From assembly GCF_004217095.1 (NCBI RefSeq), contig NZ_SHKO01000005.1, forward strand, positions 239,545 through 303,544: a stretch of 64,000 bases of DNA, given 5' to 3'. Under the pieces are notes generated by a model. It ran no database searches. It was given only the letters and a program-made list of their open reading frames with translations, and was not told where the DNA came from. The stretch is from Advenella incenata. Its GTDB lineage: Bacteria > Pseudomonadota > Gammaproteobacteria > Burkholderiales > Burkholderiaceae_B. Shown piece after piece: positions 44,422 to 50,542 of the stretch (within the stretch, counting starts at the first letter, position 1; each line of letters starts with the position of its first letter). The translations under genes were made by a program, and so were the position numbers.

Positions 44422-45363
44422 ATGTTTCTTCTCAATCGACCTACCGTGCGGCAATTGGAAATCTTCTCAACCGTGCCCGAGAAATTCCGAAAAAAAAGCC
44501 GCACGACCTGGGCAGACGCTAACCAAGGCGGTCGAGAAATAGACAGTTTCCTGGAAGGACCTGTCTTCGATGACGCAGGAAACCTGTATGTTACCGACAT
44601 CGCCTTTGGTCGCGTTTTTTGCGTCGATCCGAATGGGCAATGGGATCTCGTAGCCCAATGGGACGGCGAACCGAATGGGATGAAGTATATCGCCGGCAAG
44701 AAACTGCTTATTACGGACTACAAGAACGGTCTTGTGTTGCTGGACATAGCCAGCGGCCATGTCAAACCCTACTTTTCTCGCAAAAACACAGAAAGCTTCA
44801 AGGGCGTCAATGATCTCGCCATTAGCGCTAACGGGGATATCTATTTCACGGATCAAGGCCAGACGGGATTACACGACCCAAGCGGACGGGTTTACCGACT
44901 CGATAACACGGGTCGCCTGAATCAATTGTTGTCCAACGTGCCAAGCCCCAACGGAATAGTACTAAGTCCCGACGAAAAATTTCTTTTCGTCGCCGCCACT
45001 CGCGGCAATTGCGTGTGGCGCATGCCTCTGCAGACAGACGGTAGCGTATCGAAGGCAGGTCAGTTCTTCACCTCTTATGGCCCCAGTGGGCCCGACGGTC
45101 TGGCGATGGATCAACAAGGCAGAGTGCTGGTCGCCAACCCCGGTCTGGCGTACATCTGGGTACTGAATCAGAGAGCTGAACCCGTAGAGATTCTGCGAGG
45201 CCCTCCCGGACACTCCCTGACCAATCTGGCATTCGGCGGCAAGGATGGAAAAACATTGTTTGTTACTGACTCTACATCAGGAGATATCCTATGCCTGCAA
45301 ATGAACGTTGCGGGCGTAAGTTTGCATACCAGCACCCTCCCCAGCTTGTTTGCCGTTCATTAG
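44422..45363 (+). CDS. SMP-30/gluconolactonase/LRE family protein
   Basis: The 313-residue six-bladed propeller has the lactonase signatures LEGPVFDDAGNLYVTDIAFGRVFCVD, the metal-binding Glu in that first motif, GVNDLAISANGDIYFTDQG, VPSPNGIVLSPDEKFLFVAATRGNCVWRM and GPDGLAMDQQGRVLVA. It would open a sugar-acid or other lactone. No signal peptide is seen. It follows the dehydrogenase by 59 bases and ends the catabolic cluster. Confidence 0.88.
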   Translation: MFLLNRPTVRQLEIFSTVPEKFRKKSRTTWADANQGGREIDSFLEGPVFDDAGNLYVTDIAFGRVFCVDPNGQWDLVAQWDGEPNGMKYIAGKKLLITDYKNGLVLLDIASGHVKPYFSRKNTESFKGVNDLAISANGDIYFTDQGQTGLHDPSGRVYRLDNTGRLNQLLSNVPSPNGIVLSPDEKFLFVAATRGNCVWRMPLQTDGSVSKAGQFFTSYGPSGPDGLAMDQQGRVLVANPGLAYIWVLNQRAEPVEILRGPPGHSLTNLAFGGKDGKTLFVTDSTSGDILCLQMNVAGVSLHTSTLPSLFAVH

Positions 45364-45410
45364 CGTGTTCAATACTATTTAAACTACTACCGGCCACACT
45401 TTTTTAGTTC

Positions 45411-45530
45411 GAGCATTTGTGAATTCCCAATATATTAGAATCAACGACTTTCAAAAAATTCGTCATTCAGTTTTGAACACATCTGTCATTCAGTTTTGAA
45501 TTTTCCGTGGTGTTTGTCATTGAGTTTTCA
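45411..45530. repeat. IS21-like terminal repeats (end D)
   Basis: Three direct repeats of about 17 bases are present: CGTCATTCAGTTTTGAAC (45461-45478), TGTCATTCAGTTTTGAA (45484-45500) and TGTCATTGAGTTTTCA (45515-45530). TATATTAGAATCA (45431-45443) just before them is also found at end E (47076). Arrays of such repeats are typical of IS21-family termini. No istA or istB gene is present. Confidence 0.65.
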
Positions 45531-45637
45531 TCCGGTTTTAAACTGATTCGTCAGCGGATGGCTGTGGGATCGATAGATCGAGAAAATCGGCGCGGCTCAA
45601 TTGCACGGCTGGTGGAGATAGCGAAGTATATCGGTAG

Positions 45638-46225
45638 CTATTCCGAACCTTTTACGCTTATGCCGTTCAGGAACAAGTCTACCAGATGCCCAATACGCGA
45701 TTTAGATGAACGGTCGTTTTCGATTGCGATGCAAATGGCTGTTACCACGTAAATGAAATCCTCGTAAGTGACATCTTGGCGGATGGCGCCGGTTTCTTGT
45801 CCACGCTGAAGCAGCCGATGCCCTTCCGCGGTAATCGCATGACATCCGGGCGTCCCGCATTGGATAACAGCCCCAATCGAAGCAGCAAGGCTCCGATAAG
45901 TGCTCGTGTTCCCAGCAAGATCTTCAAGATAAGCTCGTACCGCGTCGCCTGGAGCGAGATCTGCGTCGCGAGCACGACTGGTCTGCGCAAGCGACAAAAA
46001 ACGCTCATTACTCGTAGCGGCCAAAAGTGCCTCACGAGTAGGAAAGCGACGATAAAGCGTACCGATACCGACGCCTGCGCGCTTGGCAACTTCCCCCAGC
46101 GGAACACCCGCTCCTTTTTTCAGGAAAAGCGCTTCTGCGGCAGAAAGGATAAGTTCGCGGTTTTTCAGTGCGTCAGCCCTGAGGGTAGCTTCATTACTCA
46201 ATTTTTTTCCTTTTTTGCTTGTCAA
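45638..46225 (-). CDS. TetR/AcrR-family transcriptional regulator
   Basis: The 195-residue protein has a TetR helix-turn-helix (RELILSAAEALFLKKGAGVPLGEVAKRAGVGIGTLYRRFPTREALLAA) and the C-terminal domain of the SCO0772-like group (TetR_C_33). It is divergent from an SDR gene only 62 bases away. Two palindromes fill that gap, so it very likely represses both. The pair is bracketed by IS21-like end sequences D and E in direct orientation. Confidence 0.9.
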   Translation of the reverse strand: MTSKKGKKLSNEATLRADALKNRELILSAAEALFLKKGAGVPLGEVAKRAGVGIGTLYRRFPTREALLAATSNERFLSLAQTSRARDADLAPGDAVRAYLEDLAGNTSTYRSLAASIGAVIQCGTPGCHAITAEGHRLLQRGQETGAIRQDVTYEDFIYVVTAICIAIENDRSSKSRIGHLVDLFLNGISVKGSE

Positions 46226-46265
46226 ATGGAGGATACCTCCATATCATACATGGAGCAACCCTCCA
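46226..46265. promoter_or_regulatory. Two TetR operators in the TetR/SDR divergent promoter
   Basis: ATGGAGGATACCTCCAT (46226-46242) is a perfect 7-3-7 inverted repeat touching the TetR start codon. A second copy, TGGAGCAACCCTCCA (46251-46265), follows nine bases later with TGGAG/CTCCA half-sites. The sequence ATGGAGGTATCCTCCAT type is well matched to known TetR operators of this subgroup. Confidence 0.75.
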
Positions 46266-46287
46266 CTTATCAAAAAGGTACGAGTAA

Positions 46288-47031
46288 ATGAAAAAACGTT
46301 TCGAAGACAAAGTCGTGGTTATAACCGGGGGCAGCGACGGCATCGGCCTCGCAACGGCGAAGCTTTTCGCCCTCGAAGGTGCGCACGTGTACATTACAGG
46401 GCGCCGGCAAGAACTACTGGCCGAGGCCGTGAAAAAGATCGGCCACGGGGCAGTCGGCGTGCAAGGTGACGTCACCAACTCTGCCGACGTCGCTCGGCTT
46501 TACGAACGGGTCCAACGCGACCACCAAAAGGTCGATGTCGTGTTCGCCAATGCGGGCATTTACGAGGCCGTTTCACTCGATGCGATCGACGATACACATT
46601 TCGACTCGATCTTCAATGTTAATGTGAAAGGCATGGTGTTCACTGTGCAAAAAGCACTACCGTTGATGACAGCGGGAAGCGCTGTCGTCCTCAACGGCTC
46701 CGTCGCTGGCAGTAAAGGCCTGCCAAGCCAGTCTCTTTATAACGCCAGCAAGGCAGCGGTGCGCTCGTTCGCCCGGAGCTGGACGAATGACCTTAAGGAA
46801 CGAGGCATCCGCGTGAACGTGGTCTCTCCTGGTGGAACAGAAACACGCCTGATACGGGGCTACCTCGACTCGCAACCGGAAGCCGAAGAAGCGCTAAATA
46901 AAAGCGTTCCGTTGGGGCGTTTGGGAGAACCGAACGAGGTAGCACGAGCAGTCCTCTTCCTGGCTTCAAGCGAGAGTAGCTTTGTTGCCGGACATGAACT
47001 TTTTGTCGATGGCGGTGTCAACGCGGTTTAG
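46288..47031 (+). CDS. Short-chain dehydrogenase/reductase
   Basis: The 247-residue SDR has ITGGSDGIGLATAKLFALEGA, FANAGIYEA, the Ser-Tyr-Lys site (LNGSVAGSKGLPSQSLYNASKAAVR) and the C-terminal SSFVAGHELFVDGGVNAV. It is divergent from a TetR repressor with paired operators, a common inducible SDR module. The substrate is unknown. An IS21-like end begins 14 bases after the stop. Confidence 0.9.
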   Translation: MKKRFEDKVVVITGGSDGIGLATAKLFALEGAHVYITGRRQELLAEAVKKIGHGAVGVQGDVTNSADVARLYERVQRDHQKVDVVFANAGIYEAVSLDAIDDTHFDSIFNVNVKGMVFTVQKALPLMTAGSAVVLNGSVAGSKGLPSQSLYNASKAAVRSFARSWTNDLKERGIRVNVVSPGGTETRLIRGYLDSQPEAEEALNKSVPLGRLGEPNEVARAVLFLASSESSFVAGHELFVDGGVNAV

Positions 47032-47044
47032 GTCTCCGGCAATC

Positions 47045-47306
47045 TGTCGATTGTCATTGAGTTACGAATTCACAGTATATTAGAATCATTGACACACAGA
47101 AATTCGTCGTTCCGTTTTTAACCCTCAAACCATCATGTTTGATAAACATCTCGGCCAAGACAAGCTTTAATTCAAGGCAGATGGAAAATCAGACAAGAGT
47201 GTAAGAAAGCACCAATTGAACTACTAAATGAGATTACTTGACAACTGACGATTAGTGGCCGTTCCAAACTGAGTGTTGAAAATTCAAAACTGAATGACAA
47301 TCGACA
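47045..47306. mobile_element. Possible 262-base miniature element with IS21-like ends (E and inner part of copy C)
   Basis: TGTCGATTGTCATTGAGTT at 47045 is matched in inverted form by AACTGAATGACAATCGACA ending at 47306, giving near-perfect terminal inverted repeats. Subterminal copies occur at 47105-47122 and 47262-47280. Nothing between them is coding. It may be a non-autonomous derivative of an IS21-like element or the two ends left after loss of the transposase genes. Confidence 0.55.
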
Positions 47307-47465
47307 CTCCTATTGTCGAAGTTGTCGAATATCGATATTGAACTTTCTTAAATATCAGTCACTTACAAGATAATGGTTTTCTTATATTGATATTCAATTT
47401 TTCTCTAAAATGATATTTTACAAATTTTGGTCTTCATAAAATGATATCGAACAAAGTACCATTTT
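47262..47465. repeat. Repeat copy C: junction of an IS21-like end and the Tn7-like transposon left end
   Basis: After the IS21-like end (to 47306) a 7-base gap is followed by TGTCGAAGTT (from 47314) and four sites, AATATCGATATTGAAC (47328-47343), TATTGATATTCAAT (47385-47398), AAAATGATATTTTAC (47407-47421) and AAAATGATATCGAAC (47438-47452). Several spaced TnsB-type sites behind a TGT terminus are what a Tn7-like left end looks like. The AT-rich region with tns genes begins here. Confidence 0.65.
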
Positions 47466-47769
47466 CCCAAGCCCTATCCTGCGTATACAAACAACCCCTC
47501 CACTAGTATACTAAGATCAATCCATGGCGGTAGATGCTGATAATCATACGGAATATGATGGTCAATTTTAAACTTCAAACCTTACGCTTACCGTCACGAA
47601 CGACACACCGCGTCCCGTCTAGTATCCCGCGGAGAGAAAGAGTTTATATCACTATTAGTAAAAGCACAGCGATCGCATATGATCAATATGGTTACCGCCC
47701 TCGTCCAGTCAATTTTATAAGATCTTCCCAAAACAATCGCCATAGGCAGTCGATTTTCAAAAGCTCTTA

Positions 47770-47944
47770 TATTCCTGTACATAAACTCTCCATTTTCTCC
47801 AGCAAAGCACTCACACGAAAATGGAAGAAAACAGCTTCTAGAGTAAAGAAAGAAAAAGCAATAGCAATTACAGAAAGTAGAAAAATTAAATATATTTTAA
47901 TGACAGTGGATTATTACCAAAAATTAACGCTTCTCATAACCTAA
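47770..47944 (+). pseudogene. Remnant of a Phd/YefM-type antitoxin
   Basis: The frame reads IFSSKALTRKWKKTASRVKK, then EKAIAITESRKIKYILMTVDYYQKL. This follows the Phd/YefM antitoxin pattern (strand-helix start, an I-T-x-x-x-x-x-x-Y-x-L-M strand, a Y-x-x-L helix). No start codon lies at the expected place; the frame continues upstream through sequence unlike any antitoxin to 47534. No toxin gene follows. I take it as a decayed or fused antitoxin. Confidence 0.4.
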
Positions 47945-47998
47945 GTTAACAGAGATAGTCGGTTTTTCAGCGACACGTGATACCTCCCTTGTTAACTT
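47943..47998. repeat. Perfect 9-base inverted repeat with internal hairpin
   Basis: AAGTTAACA (47943-47951) and TGTTAACTT (47990-47998) can pair around a 38-base loop, which itself holds GTCG/CGAC. It lies downstream of the cold-shock-domain gene on that gene's strand and could act as a transcription end or processing signal. Confidence 0.35.
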
Positions 47999-48072
47999 TC
48001 GTGCTTATTTAGCGCTGCAAAAATTTATTTTTGGCTGTTATTTGGTCTTCAAAATGTTGATTTAATAACAAC

Positions 48073-48285
48073 CTAGGAAATTCGGTAAATATCTACCGCT
48101 TGCAAACCTTTCTCTGAACGCTGAACGCGAAATCCCACTTTGACTCCCTCTAATGCCCATTCTTCACCCCGCACGTCGCGAAAATGAAAAAATAAATCTT
48201 TTCCGGCTTGTCTTGTAATGAAACCATATCCTTTCAAGGGAAAATAGCATTTAATAGTCCCAACGGTTTCCTCAGATAGTTTCAT
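48073..48285 (-). CDS. Cold-shock-domain protein linked to the retron reverse transcriptase
   Basis: The 70-residue protein is a single cold-shock (OB-fold) domain: GTIKCYFPLKGYGFITRQAGKDLFFHFRDV holds the RNP1-like KGYGFI and RNP2-like LFFHF nucleic-acid-binding motifs. It is more diverged than housekeeping Csp proteins, which have KGFGFI and DVFVH. Its ATG lies 14 bases inside the end of the reverse transcriptase gene, so the two are translationally linked. A role as the retron's accessory or effector protein, binding the RT-DNA or its RNA, is the best inference. Confidence 0.85.
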   Translation of the reverse strand: MKLSEETVGTIKCYFPLKGYGFITRQAGKDLFFHFRDVRGEEWALEGVKVGFRVQRSEKGLQAVDIYRIS

Positions 48286-49441
48286 GATAGAACAACTCCT
48301 CTTTGTTCAGCGGCGGTTTACAAGTCCTTAATATTTCCGCTAACTTGTTCGCCAGACCACTTTGTGTCCGTCGTAGAATATTTAATCGATAACCAACTTG
48401 GTGAAATTTCGCATAGTATGCGTATTTTTTTCTATCATTGACCGAGGATTTTTCCAAGAAACTCACTAACTTAATTGTGCGGTGAATTTCATTATCGTCA
48501 TAGACAGGCAAAATCGCCCGCAAACGTGACCTATAACACGCTGCTTCTTTATGTCCAAGATAGGTAAGTTTTGCAACTCGACCAGATAATCTGTTATGCA
48601 ATTCATGATAATCAGTTGAAGTTCTACTTAATTTTGACAACTTTTCGCAATTATGTAATTCTGCGCGAATTAACCGTCGCTCCTGTCGATGCAAGCGGGC
48701 TTGACCTCTATTCAGCCAAAGTCCTGTTACTTCCATCAACTTCTCTGGGTTTTTGCGAGAGGTTATCCTCGTTTTCTTGTTTTGCAGTTTAAAACCCTGC
48801 TCATTTAACATCTTACGGACCTTCCCAATAAGAGTTTGGATCTGGATTTCGTTTATCTGCTTTTTTGAAGAAATCGAGATATCATCAAGAAGCCTGGTAT
48901 ACGTAAATTCTTTATTACGTATATGTTGTACTAAATGATATTCCGCTTCATGTAACGATAGATTTGCAATATGAGAGCTTGTACAAGCGCCCTGTGGTAC
49001 TCGTCCTCGTAAACAAACCAAATCGGCAAGTAAGGCCGCTACATCATCTGGAAATTTAAAAAAAAACTTGAAAATTTTCAAGGTTTTTTCATACGTAATC
49101 GATGGATAAAAACCACGGATGTCTAATGCAATTAATATTTCTGCTGAGGCATGCGTGTTCGCATTCTTTACGTAATCTCTTTCCTTAATTCCGCCAAATA
49201 GGTAGTCAGGATATTTGATCTTGTCAAAAATATTCCTATTAATTCGCTTTTGAATTTTCTTTAAATGAATACTTGGAATATAAATACTTCGTGAAGAACC
49301 ATCCTTTTTCGGAACCGAATGTGGATGGTAATGTCTGTCTATGTTTGCCGCAGTACTTTTAAGCACATGTACATCTATCTGTAGAGCGAACGATAGTGCT
49401 TGAAGTGATGCAATAGGTTTTGCTAGGTACAAAGGGCGCAT
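48272..49441 (-). CDS. Retron-type reverse transcriptase
   Basis: The 389-residue protein shows the retron RT hallmarks: NANTH (NAxxH motif, residues 93-97), ALDIRGFYPSI with the first catalytic Asp (Asp107), the VPQGACTSSHIANL block (148-161), the catalytic Asp pair Asp186-Asp187, and VTGLWLN (VTG motif, 238-240). The usual YADD box is LLDD here, with Leu in place of the Tyr. It would copy part of a structured RNA encoded just upstream into RT-DNA. No Shine-Dalgarno is seen before the ATG; coupling to the small upstream gene, 31 bases away, is possible. A cold-shock-domain gene overlaps its end. Confidence 0.88.
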   Translation of the reverse strand: MRPLYLAKPIASLQALSFALQIDVHVLKSTAANIDRHYHPHSVPKKDGSSRSIYIPSIHLKKIQKRINRNIFDKIKYPDYLFGGIKERDYVKNANTHASAEILIALDIRGFYPSITYEKTLKIFKFFFKFPDDVAALLADLVCLRGRVPQGACTSSHIANLSLHEAEYHLVQHIRNKEFTYTRLLDDISISSKKQINEIQIQTLIGKVRKMLNEQGFKLQNKKTRITSRKNPEKLMEVTGLWLNRGQARLHRQERRLIRAELHNCEKLSKLSRTSTDYHELHNRLSGRVAKLTYLGHKEAACYRSRLRAILPVYDDNEIHRTIKLVSFLEKSSVNDRKKYAYYAKFHQVGYRLNILRRTQSGLANKLAEILRTCKPPLNKEELFYHETI

Positions 49442-49472
49442 AAAAAAAGAGATATAAAGTTGAATACCTACT

Positions 49473-49667
49473 CTATGATAAAATTTGGTCTTTTAGACCG
49501 TCCCATAAAGATTTGAAAATGTTGAGTACCCTCATCAGAGCAATAAACATTTCGAGCCTGCGAAAAACGCTGTTAGTCGTGTTATTTGGCTCACGCTCGA
49601 TAACATTAGATTTTCTAGTGGCATTCCTACCACGTTTCTTTGATTTGTTTTTTGGCTTTTGGGCCAT
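49473..49667 (-). CDS. Small basic protein between the retron RNA and the reverse transcriptase
   Basis: This 64-residue frame has a strong ribosome site (GGGAGGG four bases before the ATG). The N-terminal third is very basic and lysine/arginine-rich (KPKNKSKKRGRNATRK), the centre is polar, and the C-terminal part is an amphipathic to hydrophobic helix (RRLEMFIALMRVLNIFKSLW). I do not recognise the family. The position, between the structured RNA and the RT gene on the same strand, makes it a candidate third retron component, for instance a nucleic-acid-binding or membrane-active small protein (inference). Confidence 0.55.
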   Translation of the reverse strand: MAQKPKNKSKKRGRNATRKSNVIEREPNNTTNSVFRRLEMFIALMRVLNIFKSLWDGLKDQILS

Positions 49668-49739
49668 ACGCCCTCCCGAGTTTCGTACTGGACAATCCCA
49701 GCACTTGCTCAACATCAAGAGGACTAGTAGAAAACAAAC

Positions 49740-49972
49740 AATCTTTCGCAGACTCAGGTATTAACTTTCAAGCTCAACAACCGACTCTAATATCAGAGGT
49801 CGCTCCGCCATGCTGTACTCCCCCGTTACTGCGGGGAGTTAACCACGACACGCCGGTTAAGTCCTAAAAAGGACGTTTTCCTTAAAAATAAAAGAAAAAC
49901 CCTGAGTTTTCTACACTCGTCAAAGTCTTCGAAAACCAACAGCTCAGACGAAACATCTGATACTCACATTGT
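49740..49972 (-). ncRNA. Candidate retron msr-msd RNA
   Basis: On the minus strand, upstream of the RT gene, a 7-base inverted repeat ACTCAGG/CCTGAGT (49907-49901 and 49758-49752) encloses about 140 bases of hairpin-rich sequence, as the a1/a2 repeats of retron RNAs do. Inner hairpins include GTCC/GGAC, ACTCCCC/GGGGAGT (the strongest), CTCT/AGAG and TTAACT/AGTTAA. No long reading frame covers the core. The boundaries, the branching G and the msd limits are not determined. Confidence 0.55.
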
Positions 49973-49978
49973 AACATA

Positions 49979-50008
49979 TATATATTATTTGATTCAATTT
50001 ATTGTCAA
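49979..50008 (-). promoter_or_regulatory. Sigma-70 promoter for the retron transcript
   Basis: On the minus strand TTGACA (50008-50003) is followed after 18 bases by TATATA (49984-49979). Transcription would start near 49972, just before the structured RNA. Confidence 0.55.
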
Positions 50009-50333
50009 TATGTATCTCCGGCTTATGTTGAAACATAAGCGATCAATATTGAATTTATAAAGAAATCAAATAATTACAGAAAAATATTTTTTAAACAAAA
50101 ATAATGCTTTTTTCTTTAAAACAACAAACTACAGGTAACACGAGCATCATTCAGTTTGTATAAACATCAAACAACTCAAAAGTTCGTCATTTCGGATCCG
50201 CTTCAGCATCGCACTTATGAACCTCCATGTAGATCTAGAAGGCAGATATAAATATGAGCATCAATAGGAAAATCGCCAACCATGCGCAATTCCAGCGTTG
50301 TATTGCAATTTTCATAAATAATCTACCAGCCGC

Positions 50334-50504
50334 ATGGCAGACAGAAATGCTCCTGGTAGACGAGAAAATATACTCCGACATCTGCTTGATATCAATGACT
50401 CAACCCAGGATCTGCCAATCGTGCTCGCCCTTGGCTGGGTTGCTGAAAACGGGAAAGCAAGATTTAGAACGAAAGAGTGGAGCCACTTTCTACTACTCGG
50501 TTAG
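50334..50504 (+). CDS. Possible small winged-helix protein or remnant
   Basis: A 56-codon frame begins MADRNAPGRRENILRHLLDI and continues DLPIVLALGWVAENGKARFR. The LALGWVAENGK stretch resembles the helix-wing junction of small winged-helix proteins (DUF2582-like), where ALGWLAREGKI is typical. It has no good ribosome site, and an alternative frame (50254-50535) overlaps it. It may be a broken gene. The rest of 50010-50330 shows nothing else. Confidence 0.3.
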   Translation: MADRNAPGRRENILRHLLDINDSTQDLPIVLALGWVAENGKARFRTKEWSHFLLLG

Positions 50505-50542
50505 AAGTACGGATTTGACAAGTACAGCTTCTTAACTAGTGA

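Noticed and set aside
45416..45530. CRISPR-like direct repeats
   Set aside because: Only three short repeats, unequal spacing, and homology to end sequences at 47045 and 47283; they are IS termini, not an array.
47534..47769. N-terminal part of the 136-codon frame before the Phd-like segment
   Set aside because: Low-complexity basic sequence with no ribosome site; only the last 58 codons resemble a known domain.
47943..47998. Inverted repeat as an alternative retron msd region
   Set aside because: It is downstream of the RT and cold-shock genes, whereas retron RNAs lie upstream of the RT; the region at 49740-49972 has far more structure.
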